Assembly (NCBI GenBank): GCA_963742925.1
Contig: CAVUNV010000008.1
Location: 1 to 64,000, forward strand
Origin: PALSA-612 sp963742925
Lineage (GTDB): Bacteria > Actinomycetota > Thermoleophilia > Gaiellales > Gaiellaceae
Length of the DNA: 64,000 nucleotides
Direction of reading: 5' to 3'
The translations under genes and the position numbers were made by a program. Shown one piece after another: positions 8,125 to 20,654 of the stretch (the stretch's first letter is position 1; each line of letters starts with the position of its first letter). Under the pieces are notes generated by a model. That model did no database searches, had not been told where the DNA came from, and saw only the letters and a list, made by a program, of their open reading frames with translations.

Positions 8125-8480
8125 GCACGCCCGGCGAGCAGGCTCGGGTCGCGTGGACGGCGCTCGATCCCGGCGCCGTCGTCGTCGCCGCGGACGGCAG
8201 CGACGTGGGTCACGTCAAGGAGCTGGCGGGCGACGAGAACGCCGACATCTTCGACGGGCTCGTCGTCATCCACTCGGAGCACGGGACGAGCCACTACATC
8301 GCCTCCGAGCGCGTCACGGGTATCTGGCCCGACCGGGTCGAGACCGATCTCAGCCCCGAAGAGGCCGCGAGCCTGCCGGCCTATGAGGAGCCGAAGGTCA
8401 CCACCTGGCACGCCGACGAGGGCGGCGGCTTCGGAGCGCGGCTGAAGCGGGCGACCAAGGATCTGTTCGGCCGGCGCTAG
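8121..8480 (+). CDS. PRC-barrel-like small protein (DUF2171-type)
   Basis: 119 residues from GTG 8121, overlapping the previous stop by four bases. The N-terminal 75 residues read as a small beta barrel of PRC or DUF2171 type: a Val/Ala-rich strand, GSDVGHVKELAGDENADIFD, DGLVVI, HYIASERVTGIWPDRV. The C-terminus is basic (FGARLKRATKDLFGRR). Such domains are thought to be adaptor or stress-related, without a fixed biochemical role. The stop codon TAG shares the palindrome CTAG with the stop of the convergent argR. Confidence 0.7.
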   Translation: MSTPGEQARVAWTALDPGAVVVAADGSDVGHVKELAGDENADIFDGLVVIHSEHGTSHYIASERVTGIWPDRVETDLSPEEAASLPAYEEPKVTTWHADEGGGFGARLKRATKDLFGRR

Positions 8481-8959
8481 CCGGGCTCGTCGATCAGCGT
8501 CGTCAGCTCGCGCGCCAGCGAGCGGGCATCCGCCGCAGACCGGGTGATCACGAGCACGGTGTCGTCGCCGGCGACCGTTCCGACGACGCGTGCGTGCTCG
8601 ACGCGGTCGAGCGCGCGGGCGATCGCAGGGGCGGTACCGAGCTCCGAGGCGAGGACGACGAGATTCTCGGCGGCCGTCGCGGCCCGCCCGAACTGCCCGA
8701 GCACTCCGGAGAGCGCCTCCCGCGGATCGACCCGGCGCGCCCGACTCGGTGCGACGTACCGAGGGCGGCCGAGCGAGTCCTTGCCCTTTTCGAGCCCGAG
8801 CTCGCGGATGTCGCGCGAGATCGTCGCCTGCGTGACCCGGCATCCGGCCTCGGCCAGGGCGTCGCGGAGCTCCAGCTGGGTGCCGATCCGCTTCCGCGTC
8901 ACGAGGCTGCCGATCAGGCGCAGTCGCTCGCGCTTCCCGAGCTCCCGGTCGAGTTGCAT
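8477..8959 (-). CDS. argR: arginine repressor ArgR
   Basis: 160 residues. The winged helix-turn-helix N-terminus (ERLRLIGSLVTRKRIGTQLEL, VTQATISRDIRELGL) is followed by the oligomerisation/arginine-binding domain with the signature GTVAGDDTVLVI (the GT-x-AGDDT loop that contacts arginine). It should repress arginine biosynthesis genes and activate catabolism when arginine is abundant. No arg biosynthesis gene lies in the window. The ARG-box-like palindrome directly upstream suggests autoregulation. Confidence 0.96.
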   Translation of the reverse strand: MQLDRELGKRERLRLIGSLVTRKRIGTQLELRDALAEAGCRVTQATISRDIRELGLEKGKDSLGRPRYVAPSRARRVDPREALSGVLGQFGRAATAAENLVVLASELGTAPAIARALDRVEHARVVGTVAGDDTVLVITRSAADARSLARELTTLIDEPG

Positions 8960-8962
8960 ACC

Positions 8963-8981
8963 GGCTGAATTGTATTCAGCC
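8963..8981. promoter_or_regulatory. ARG-box-like operator
   Basis: A 19-base perfect palindrome, GGCTGAAT-TGT-ATTCAGCC, begins four bases upstream of the argR ATG. Its core TGAAT...ATTCA matches the ArgR/AhrC consensus half-sites, with a three-base rather than four-base centre. It would let ArgR repress its own gene and possibly the secreted-protein gene starting at 9070. Confidence 0.7.
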
Positions 8982-9069
8982 CTCCCGGACTGCGGTGAGA
9001 CGAAATCCGTTCCAGGTGCAGCCGCGTAGAGGAGAACGGACGGCGGTTCCGACGAAGGAGGGAAGATCG

Positions 9070-9786
<717 letters not shown>

Positions 9787-9804
9787 GCCAGGGCGGATCG
9801 GGGC

Positions 9805-12096
9805 TCAGCTGCGCAGCTCGGCGCCGAAGCGCTCCCGGAGCGCGTCGACGATCCGGCCGCGAAGGCCGGCCGCGTCCTCGTCCGACAGCGTCCGCTCGGG
9901 CGACTGGAAGACGACGGAGAACGCGATCGACTTCTTCCCGGGCGCGACCTGCTCGCCGTGGTAGACGTCGAACACCCGCATCTCCCGGAGCTCGGGGCCG
10001 GCGGCCTCGCGCGCTGCCCTGATCAGGTCGCCTGCCGGCATCGACTCGTCGACCGAGAAGGCGAGGTCCTCCTTGACGGCGGGGAACGTGATCACGTCCT
10101 CGTACACGATGCGCTCGGGCACCTGGGCGAACAGCTCGCCGAGATCGAGCTCGAAGGCGGCCCACTCCCCGTCGAGCAGCCGCGGATCGAGTTGCGCCAC
10201 CCAGCCGCCCTGCACGGAGGCGCAGGCGGGGGACGCCATGAACGGATGCGGCGCCGCCTCGAAGCGCGGCTCCTCTTTCAGCGCCGAGAAGATCTGCTCG
10301 ACGACGCCCTTCGCCCGGAAGAAGTCGCCGCGGACGACGCCGCCGAGCCGCCACGGCTCGAGCGGCAAGGGCCCGTCGGTCGGCAGATAGACATGCGAGA
10401 GCTCGAACAGCGCCACGTCCTCGTTCCCGGCGTTGACGTTGTGCTGCGCGGCGCGAACGAGCCCGTGGACGAGCGTCGTTCGCAGCACGCGCTGCTGCTC
10501 CGAGAGCGGCACGGGCAGGGTGAGGGCGGCCGGGTCCGGGTCGGACGGCTGCAGCGAGTACGTGTATGCCTCGACGAAGCCGCACCCGACCAGCACGTCG
10601 GAGACCGCCCGCCGCAGCCGCTGCTCGTGCGTCAGCCGGCCGAACATCTCCGTCCGCTCCGGCATCGTCGCCGGCACCTCCTCGAGCCGGAAGCGCGCCA
10701 CCTCCTCGACGAGATCGATCTCGCGGAGAACGTCGCGGGCCCGCCAGGGGGGCACACGGACCGCCCAGTCGTCCGAGACCTCGAACCCGAGCCGTGAGAG
10801 GCGCCGCTGCTGCTCCTCGGGCGGGATCGGGATGCCGACGACCTGCTCGGCGCGCCCGGGGCGCAGGTGGACGACCGGCCGCTCCGGAACGTCGGCGGCC
10901 ACGTCCGTGTGGCCGGTCCAGCGGGCGCCCGCCAGCTCGACGAGGAGCTCGGTCGCATAGATGGCAGCCTGCTCGGCGAGCTCGGGCGCGACGCCCTTCT
11001 CCCAGCGGGTCTGCGCCTCCGAGCGCACGTGCAGCCGCTCGCCGCTCCGAAGCACGCCGAGCTGCTCGAAGTTCGCCGCCTCGAGCAGCACCACCTCGGT
11101 CTCGGCCGAGACCTCGGTCTCCTCGCCGCCCATGATTCCGGCGACGGCAACCGGCCGCTCGGCGTCCGCGATCACGAGCTCCTCGGTGGTCAACTGCCGC
11201 TCGGTGCCGTCCAGGGTGCGAATGCGCTCGCCGTCGTGCGCGCGGCGGACGACGATGCGCCCCTCGGCGAGCTTCGTCTGGTCGAACGCGTGCAGTGGGC
11301 TGCCGAAGGCGAGCATCACGTAGTTCGTCACGTCGACGACGTTCGAGATCGGCCGCATTCCGGCGCCGAGCAGCCGCGCCTTCAGCCACGGCGGCGAGTC
11401 GCCGACCGACACGGAGCGGAACAGCCGGCCGATGTAGCGAGGGCAGCGCTCCAGGTCGTCGATGCGGATGTCGACCGGCTCGTCGTCCGCCCGCTCGGGG
11501 TCGCGCCCGGGCGGTGGGGCCAGCTCGACGTCGAGGAGCGCCGAGACCTCCCGGGCGATGCCGTACACACTCGTCAGATCGGGCCGGTTGTAGCCCGTCT
11601 CGATCTCGAGCACGTCGTCGGCGAGCGGCAGGACGTCGGCGAGGGGCGTCCCCGGCTCGAGCTGCGGGTCGAGCAGCATGATGCCCGTGTGGTCGGTGCC
11701 GAGATCGATCTCGTCCTCGGCCAGGATCATCCCGTCGGACAGCTCGCCGCGGACCTTGCGCTGCTCGAGCTCGAGGCCGTTCGCGAGGCGTGCCCCGGGA
11801 AGTGCCACAGCCACGGTCGCTCCCGCTCCGAAGTTCCAGGCGCCGCAGACGATCTGGCGGGCATCGTCCTCCCCCACGTCGACGCGGCAGAGCTGCAGCC
11901 GGTCGGCGTTCGGGTGCTTGGCGGCCTCCAGCACCCGGCCGACGCGGAAGCGGCCGAGATTGCCGCTCTCGTCGGCAACGCCGCGCCGCACGATGCGGTC
12001 GACCTCGCAGCTCGTGAACACGAGCCGGCGGGCGAGCTCCTCGAGCGGAACGTCGAAGGAGACGTACTCGCGCAGCCAGGAGACGGGAACCTTCAT
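9805..12096 (-). CDS. pheT: phenylalanine--tRNA ligase beta subunit
   Basis: 763 residues, close to the 780-800 usual for bacterial PheT. It begins MKVPVSWLREYV, has the OB-fold tRNA-binding region (about 40-150), the B3/B4 editing region (RPISNVVDVTNYVMLAFG, then HAFDQTKL), the B5 domain, the catalytic-like core, and the ferredoxin-fold anticodon-binding domain at the C-terminus (FPAVKEDLAFSVDESMPAGD). It pairs with PheS as an alpha2-beta2 enzyme charging tRNA-Phe. It is separated from pheS by 165 bases containing a large hairpin, unlike the usual tight spacing. Confidence 0.96.
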   Translation of the reverse strand: MKVPVSWLREYVSFDVPLEELARRLVFTSCEVDRIVRRGVADESGNLGRFRVGRVLEAAKHPNADRLQLCRVDVGEDDARQIVCGAWNFGAGATVAVALPGARLANGLELEQRKVRGELSDGMILAEDEIDLGTDHTGIMLLDPQLEPGTPLADVLPLADDVLEIETGYNRPDLTSVYGIAREVSALLDVELAPPPGRDPERADDEPVDIRIDDLERCPRYIGRLFRSVSVGDSPPWLKARLLGAGMRPISNVVDVTNYVMLAFGSPLHAFDQTKLAEGRIVVRRAHDGERIRTLDGTERQLTTEELVIADAERPVAVAGIMGGEETEVSAETEVVLLEAANFEQLGVLRSGERLHVRSEAQTRWEKGVAPELAEQAAIYATELLVELAGARWTGHTDVAADVPERPVVHLRPGRAEQVVGIPIPPEEQQRRLSRLGFEVSDDWAVRVPPWRARDVLREIDLVEEVARFRLEEVPATMPERTEMFGRLTHEQRLRRAVSDVLVGCGFVEAYTYSLQPSDPDPAALTLPVPLSEQQRVLRTTLVHGLVRAAQHNVNAGNEDVALFELSHVYLPTDGPLPLEPWRLGGVVRGDFFRAKGVVEQIFSALKEEPRFEAAPHPFMASPACASVQGGWVAQLDPRLLDGEWAAFELDLGELFAQVPERIVYEDVITFPAVKEDLAFSVDESMPAGDLIRAAREAAGPELREMRVFDVYHGEQVAPGKKSIAFSVVFQSPERTLSDEDAAGLRGRIVDALRERFGAELRS

Positions 12097-12125
12097 CAGC
12101 GATCACCTCGGACGCAGATCGTGCG

Positions 12126-12232
12126 CGCTGCGCTGAAATGCAAGCGTCGCAAGGACGCAGGGAGCGTTCGTAGCCGGAGGCTACGGGCGCGACTGAGGAC
12201 GCCGCGAGGCGCCGCTTTGCAGGCGCGCAGCG
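12126..12232. repeat. 107-base imperfect hairpin between pheS and pheT
   Basis: The outer arms CGCTGCGC (12126-12133) and GCGCAGCG (12225-12232) pair perfectly. Inside, TGCAAGCG faces CGCTTTGCA, and the centre has the stem GTAGCC-GGA-GGCTAC. The whole 165-base gap between pheS and pheT holds nothing else. It resembles palindromic intergenic elements I recall from Rubrobacter/Thermoleophilia genomes; that likeness is from memory. It could fold in RNA as an attenuator or processing site. Confidence 0.6.
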
Positions 12233-12261
12233 AGTGCGAGATGCGGGTGAGGGGGTCGCCA

Positions 12262-13257
12262 TTAGAACTGCTCCAGCATGCGGAGGTCGTTCTCCCAGAA
12301 CAACCGCAGGTCGGGGAGGCCGTGTCGCAGCATGGCGATCCGCTCGATCCCGAGCCCGAAGGCGAAACCGGACCATTCGTCGGGGTCGTAACCGACGTTC
12401 CGGAACACGTCCGGGTCGACCCAACCGGCACCGCCCATCTCGATCCAGCCCGAGTGCTTGCAGACGGGGCAGCCCTGCGCGTCGCAGATGAAGCAGGTCA
12501 CGTCGAACTCGACGGACGGCTCGGTGAACGGGAAGAAGCTCGTCCGCATGCGAACCTCGCGCGCCGGGCCGAACAGCTGCCGGAAGAAGTGGAGCACCGT
12601 TCCCTTCAGGTCGGCGAGCGTGATCCCGCGGTCGACGACGAGCGCCTCGACCTGCAGGAAGGTCGGCGAGTGCGTCGCGTCGGGCGTGTCCCGGCGGTAG
12701 ACCCGGCCGGGCATGATCGCGTAGATGGGCGGCGTGCGCGCCTCCATCAGCCGGATCTGGTCCGGCGAGGTGTGCGTGCGGAGCAGCACGTCCTCGGAGA
12801 GGTAGAAGGTGTCGTTCTGCGAGCGTGACGGGTGGCCCGCGTCGGTGGTCAGCGCGTCGAAGTTGCTCCAGGCGTCGACGACCTCGTCGCCCTCGTAGAC
12901 CTCGTAGCCCATGCCGAGGAAGATGTCCTCGATCTCGCGCCGGATCTGGGTGAGCAGGTGCAGCCGGCCGCGCGGAACCGGATCGCCGGGCAGCGTGACA
13001 TCCACGGCGCTCTCGGCGTAGACGCGCTCCAGCGCCTCCCGCTCGAGGATCGCCTGCCGATCGGCGAGGGACGCCTCGAGCTGCTCGCGGAGCGCGTTCA
13101 GCCTCATGCCGGTCTCGCGGTCGCGCACCTCCCGGAGGGCGAGCTTGAGCTCGCTCTTGCGCCCCAGGTGGCGGACACGCACCTCCTCGAGCTCGTCGAG
13201 GGTCGACGCGGCCGCGATCTCGGCCTTCGCCTGCTGTTCGAGCGCCTCCGCGTCCAC
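12262..13257 (-). CDS. pheS: phenylalanine--tRNA ligase alpha subunit
   Basis: 331 residues from GTG 13257. A longer ATG start at 13392 would translate a dispersed repeat, so I reject it. The N-terminal coiled coil (about 1-90) is followed by the class II core: RSQNDTFYL, the motif 2 region GRVYRRDTPDATHSPTF, FFPFTEPSVEFDV, the cysteine knuckle CFICDAQGCPVCKHSGW, and motif 3 FAFGLGIERIAMLRHG. It forms the heterotetramer with PheT at 9805-12096. It is divergent from the methyltransferase at 13403. Confidence 0.95.
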   Translation of the reverse strand: MDAEALEQQAKAEIAAASTLDELEEVRVRHLGRKSELKLALREVRDRETGMRLNALREQLEASLADRQAILEREALERVYAESAVDVTLPGDPVPRGRLHLLTQIRREIEDIFLGMGYEVYEGDEVVDAWSNFDALTTDAGHPSRSQNDTFYLSEDVLLRTHTSPDQIRLMEARTPPIYAIMPGRVYRRDTPDATHSPTFLQVEALVVDRGITLADLKGTVLHFFRQLFGPAREVRMRTSFFPFTEPSVEFDVTCFICDAQGCPVCKHSGWIEMGGAGWVDPDVFRNVGYDPDEWSGFAFGLGIERIAMLRHGLPDLRLFWENDLRMLEQF

Positions 13258-13286
13258 GGCGGCGAATCTATCCGCTTTCGCCCGAT

Positions 13287-13381
13287 CAGGGTCTGGCTCT
13301 GCTCCGACGCTGCTCTGGCTCTGCTCCGGCACCACGTCTGGCACCCACCTGACACCGACCCGCAGCAGCGTCAGGCACTGC
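13287..13381 (-). repeat. 95-base dispersed repeat, copy 1
   Basis: On the minus strand this segment starts GCAGTGCCTGACGCTGCT and ends GCCAGACCCTG. It aligns without gaps over all 95 bases with 63084-63178; I count 68 matches by hand, the first 18 identical. It contains repeated near-copies of GTGCCGGAGCAG and AGCCAGAGCAG. It lies 30 bases upstream of the pheS GTG, reading toward pheS. It resembles REP-type intergenic elements; no transposase is in the window. Confidence 0.7.
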
Positions 13382-13402
13382 TCGGGAGACAATGCCGGAA
13401 GC

Positions 13403-14122
13403 GTGACCGAGCCAAGCGCCTACGACGCGATCGCGCGGCTCTACGACCCGTGGAGCCGGAGCGTGACCGAGGACGTGCCGTTCTACGTCGACGAGGCCCG
13501 CCGCCACGGCGGACCGGTCGTCGAGCTCGGCGTCGGCACCGGGAGGATCGCAGTGCCGATCGCCGCCGAGGGAATCCCGCTGATCGGCATCGACTCGTCC
13601 CGAGGCATGCTCGAGGTCTGCCGCGAGCAAGCCGCGCTGGCCGGCGTCGGGCATCTCGTCGACCTGCGGCTCGGCGATCTTCGCGAGCCTCCGGTCGAGG
13701 AGCGCGTCCGGCTCGTGATCTGCCCGTTCCGGGCCTACCTGCACCTCGCGGACGATGCCGAGCGCCTCCGCGCGCTGCGAGCCGCCCACGAGCTGCTGCT
13801 CCCGGGCGGCAGGCTCGTGTTCGACGTCTTCGCGCCCGGCCCACGTGACATCGCCCAGACGCACGGCCGCTGGCTCGAGCGAGAGCCGCAGATCTTCGAA
13901 CGCGCCGACTGGGACGAGCGCCGTCGAACGCTGACGCTGTCGGTGCGCGGCCCGTCCGGCGAGGCGACGATGACGCTCTCCTGGATCTCCCCCGGCGAGT
14001 GGGCCGAACTGCTCGAGCGGGCCGGGTTCGAGGTCGAGGCCTGCTACGGCTGGTTCGACCGCAGCCCCTATCGCGCCGGCGAAGACACGATTTGGGTCGC
14101 GCGCCGCGTCACTCCGTTGTAG
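13403..14122 (+). CDS. class I SAM-dependent methyltransferase
   Basis: 239 residues from GTG 13403 (MTEPSAYDAIARLYDPWSR). Motif I, VVELGVGTGRIAVPIA, forms the SAM-binding loop; motif II is PLIGIDSSRGML. Motif post-I and IV follow (DLRLGDLREPPVEERVRLVICPF), then ALRAAHELLLPGGRLVFDVF. The YDxxARxYD-type opening is typical of small-molecule methyltransferases of the Methyltransf_25 group. The substrate is unknown. It precedes lemA by nine bases and may share its transcript. Confidence 0.88.
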   Translation: MTEPSAYDAIARLYDPWSRSVTEDVPFYVDEARRHGGPVVELGVGTGRIAVPIAAEGIPLIGIDSSRGMLEVCREQAALAGVGHLVDLRLGDLREPPVEERVRLVICPFRAYLHLADDAERLRALRAAHELLLPGGRLVFDVFAPGPRDIAQTHGRWLEREPQIFERADWDERRRTLTLSVRGPSGEATMTLSWISPGEWAELLERAGFEVEACYGWFDRSPYRAGEDTIWVARRVTPL

Positions 14123-14131
14123 GGTTCGGCC

Positions 14132-14821
14132 GTGGTCCTCGCGGTCAGCTCCGGACTCATCGTCGCGATCGTGATCGTCGTGATCGTGGCGCTGCTGCTG
14201 TTCATCCTCGTCGGGATGTACAACGGGCTCGTCCGCAAGCGCAACCGCTCGGAGAACGCGTGGGCGCAGGTGGACGTGCAGCTCAAGCGGCGGCACGACC
14301 TGATCCCCAACCTCGTGGAGACCGTCAAGGGCTACGCCGCCCACGAGCGCGGGACCTTCGACGAGGTGACGCAGGCGCGCACCGCTGCCCAGCAGGCTCA
14401 GGGCCCGCAGGCGCAGGCGCAGGCCGAGAACGTGCTGACGCAGGCGCTCGGCAAGCTGTTCGCCGTCGCCGAGGCCTACCCGACGCTGCGCGCGACCGAG
14501 AACTTCCAGCAGCTCCAGGCCCAGCTCTCGGAGACCGAGTCGAACATCGCCGTGTCGCGCCAGGTCTACAACGACACGGTGCTGACCTACGACAACGCGC
14601 TGCAGACGGTTCCGACGAGCATCATCGCCGGCATGTTCAACTTCCGGCCGCGCGAGTACTTCCAGGCCGATGACGGTGACCGCGCAGTGCCGCAGGTGTC
14701 GTTCGGGGCGGACGCCGCACCGCCGGTGTCGTTCTCGGACACGGCCGCTCCCGCGGCGCCGCCGCCCGCCCAGTCGCCGCCTGCAGAGCCGCCGCCGCCC
14801 GCGCCGCCGCCCGCATCCTGA
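14132..14821 (+). CDS. lemA: LemA family membrane protein
   Basis: 229 residues from GTG 14132. One N-terminal transmembrane helix (about 7-30) is followed by the LemA signature YNGLVRKRNRSENAWAQVDV and LKRRHDLIPNLVETVKGYA, then a long helical bundle and FNFRPREYFQA. The last 40 residues form a Pro/Ala-rich tail not found in short LemA proteins. LemA genes often precede a TPM- or DUF2207-domain gene; here two DUF2207 genes follow, the first overlapping in CTGA. Function is unclear; the proteins are thought to sit at the envelope. Confidence 0.93.
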   Translation: MVLAVSSGLIVAIVIVVIVALLLFILVGMYNGLVRKRNRSENAWAQVDVQLKRRHDLIPNLVETVKGYAAHERGTFDEVTQARTAAQQAQGPQAQAQAENVLTQALGKLFAVAEAYPTLRATENFQQLQAQLSETESNIAVSRQVYNDTVLTYDNALQTVPTSIIAGMFNFRPREYFQADDGDRAVPQVSFGADAAPPVSFSDTAAPAAPPPAQSPPAEPPPPAPPPAS

Positions 14822-16709
14822 GCCGCGGCCGCCTCATCCTGCTCGCATCCGCGCTCGCGGCAGTCGCGGCGCTCGTCGTCGCGCCGGCCGCGTCGGCCAA
14901 GTCGTACAACCTCACACAGGCGAACGTGGCGGTGCGGATCGCCAAGGACGGCTCGCTGTTCGTGCGCGAGGACATCAGCTTCTCTTTCTACGGCCCCTTC
15001 AGCGGCGCCTACCGGGACATTCCGCTCCGCAAGGGCGAGTCGATCGACCACGTCCTCGTCTCCGAGAACGGCCAGGCCTACGCACCGGGCGGCAACACGA
15101 AGCTCGGCAGCTTCGACACCGCGGGCAAGTTCGGCGTGGAGCACGACTCCGACAAGATCAGGATCGTCTGGCACTACTCCGCCCTCGACGAGCAGCGCAC
15201 GTTCACGATCGCGTACCGGTTCCGGGGGCTCGCAGTGGCGTACAACGACGTCGTCGACGTGTACATGAGGGTCTGGGGCGACGAGTGGAAGACCTCGCTC
15301 AGCCGCCTGTCGGCGGTGATGCAGCTCCCAGGCAGGGCCGCAGGGCCGCGCTACCGCGTCTACGGCCATCCGCGCTGGGTGAAAGGCGTCACGGCCAAGT
15401 TCCCGACCCAGGCCACGCTGCAGGCCGTCGACGTCCCCGCCCACCAATTCGTGGAGATGCGCGTCGTCTTCCCGCGCCGGCTGCTCACGTCCGTCGCGGG
15501 CGCGACCGTGAAGCACGAGCGCGGCCTCGCGAAGATCACCGCGCAGGAGGTCGGCGACGAGAAGTCCTTCCTGGACAACCAGGCGCAGATCGACGACGCG
15601 AAGCACCATGCGCTCCGCACGGCCGGCTACCTCCTTCTGATCGGCCTCGTCCCCGCGCTCCTGATCATCGGGCTGATCTGGCTCGTCTTCGGCCGCGAAC
15701 GCAAGACAGACTACGACCGCGAGTACGAGCAGGAACCGCCCACCGACAGCCAGCCGGCGCTCGTCCCACCGCTCCTGCGCCAGGGAACCGAGCCAGGGTC
15801 ACTGGAGTTCACGGCGACGCTGTTCGACCTGATCCGCCGCGGCTACTACACGTCGAAGCCCGCCACGACCGAGCACGACTCGTGGGGAGGCTTGAAGAAG
15901 GAGCAGGTCGCCGATCTCGAGCTCTCGACCGGCGACCAGACGATCGCGCTCGAGCCGTACGAGCAGTCCGTCGCGGCCGTCTTCAACGCCGTCCTCTCGG
16001 GCGGCCCCGAGCGGCTTTCGAACATGCGTGACCGGATCAAGGCCGACCGGACCGAGAACAGCAAGCGCTTCACGAGCTTCAAGACCCACGTCGAGAGCGC
16101 GATCAACGCGAAGCACTGGTACGTGGGCTCGGGGCTGCTCGCGATCTGGCTCGCAATCGCCGGGTTCGTGATCGCTGCGATCGTCCTGATCGCGATCCCG
16201 GCCTCGCGCTGGCGAAGCGCCGCGCCCCGCTGGACGGACATCGTCCTGCTCGCGATCGGCATCTGCCTGGCCGTCAACGCGGCCGCGCTGTTCTACGCCT
16301 TCCTGCACGCCAAGGTCTGGCGCCGGAGGACGAAGTCCGGCGAGACCGAGGCCGAGCGCTGGCAGGCGTTCCGGCACTACCTGACGGACTTCCCGCGGCT
16401 GCAGGACGCTCCGCCGGCGACGCTCCAGCTCTGGGAGAAGTTCCTCGTCTACGGGATCGCGTTCGGGATCGCCGAGCGCGTCCTCCAGGGCGCGCAGCTG
16501 CGGATGCCGCAGGAGCTGCACGACCAGAGCAGGATCTACTGGATCACGCCCTACGGCGACCTCGGCTCGGGCGCGAGCGCGCTCGCGATCGGCGATCTCT
16601 CCGCGGGCTTCGGCTCGGCGCTGTCGCCGCCCAGCTCGAGCGGGTCGGGCGGCGGCTTCTCCGGTGGAGGCGGAGGCGGCGGGGGCGGCGGAGGCGGCGG
16701 CGCCTGGTA

Positions 16710-16710
<1 letters not shown>
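14818..16710 (+). CDS. DUF2207 membrane protein, copy 1 (probable CTG start)
   Basis: 630 residues if read from CTG 14818. From that codon comes a clean signal peptide (LSRGRLILLASALAAVAALV, cut near APAASA-KSYN); the first GTG (14926) would delete it, and no ATG, GTG or TTG is available between. The extracellular N-terminal domain (about 40-260; SFYGPFSGAYRDIPL, RFRGLAVAYNDVVDVYMRVWG) is followed by a transmembrane segment, a YDREYEQEPPTD linker, a cytoplasmic region, two more transmembrane segments and a tail ending in a glycine run plus AW. DUF2207 function is unknown. CTG sits in CTGA with the lemA stop; the next gene starts on the last base of this stop. Confidence 0.85.
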
Positions 16711-19958
<3,248 letters not shown>

Positions 19959-19981
<23 letters not shown>

Positions 19982-20654
19982 CCGCGCGGCGCGAGCTCTC
20001 GTACAGGGCGATCGCGGCCGTCGCAGCGACGTTCAGCGACTCGACCTGACCCGGGATCGGGATCGTCGCGACCTCGTCGCAGCTCGCGACCACGTCGGCC
20101 GGCAGCCCTTCCCGCTCGGCGCCGAGCACGAACGTGAGCGGCTCGGCGAGCTCGACGTCGCGAAGCGGCTTGCCCCCGTGCGCGACGAGCGCGATCCGTC
20201 GTCCCGGCGCGTCCTCGAAGCCGGCGAGCGGCACGTGGAAGATCGCGCCCGCGGAGGCGCGCAGCGCGCGAGGCGACGTGGGATCCGCGCAACCTGCCGA
20301 CAGCGCCACGGCGGCTCCGAACGCCCCCGCCGTGCGTACGACCGCGCCCACGTTCCCGGGATCGACCACCCGCCACAGCGCGAGCCCGAGCAACAGACTG
20401 GTACTTGGAAGATCGGCGCGGCGGTAGACGGCGACGACGCGCGGCGGGTGCGGCAGGTCGGAGACCGACGCGAGCAGCCCGGGCTCGACGTTCTCCCCGG
20501 CCACGAGCAGCTCGACCGGCTCGATCCCGGCCGACCGCGCCGCGTCGACGAGATCCTCCCCCTCCGCGACGAACAGGCCCAGCTTCTGCCGCCAGCGCTC
20601 CGTCTGCAGCTTGCGGACGAGCTTGAGCCTGTCGTTGTCGCGCGAGGTGATCAG
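19959..20654 (-). CDS. TrmH/SpoU-family rRNA 2'-O-methyltransferase (probable CTG start)
   Basis: 231 residues if begun at CTG 20654, whose CTGA overlaps the rplT stop. From there the protein opens with the family N-terminus ITSRDNDRLKLVRKLQTER and LFVAEGEDLVDAA; the first GTG (20504) would remove this substrate-binding domain of 50 residues, and no ATG/GTG/TTG lies in between. The SPOUT knot motifs follow: VVDPGNVGAVVRTAGAFGA, LTFVLGAEREGLP, IPIPGQVESLNVAATAAIAL. It methylates a ribose in 23S rRNA or tRNA using SAM. Its place after rplT, in translation with IF3, L35 and L20, is common. Confidence 0.9.

Noticed and set aside
10867..12828. Plus-strand 653-residue open frame
   Set aside because: Antisense of pheT and pheS; no recognisable motif.
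13258..13392. 45-residue N-terminal extension of PheS from ATG
   Set aside because: It translates the 95-base dispersed repeat and has no counterpart in PheS proteins.
16660..16705. Tandem GGC repeat as a regulatory element
   Set aside because: It is the glycine run of the DUF2207 tail, also present in the second copy.
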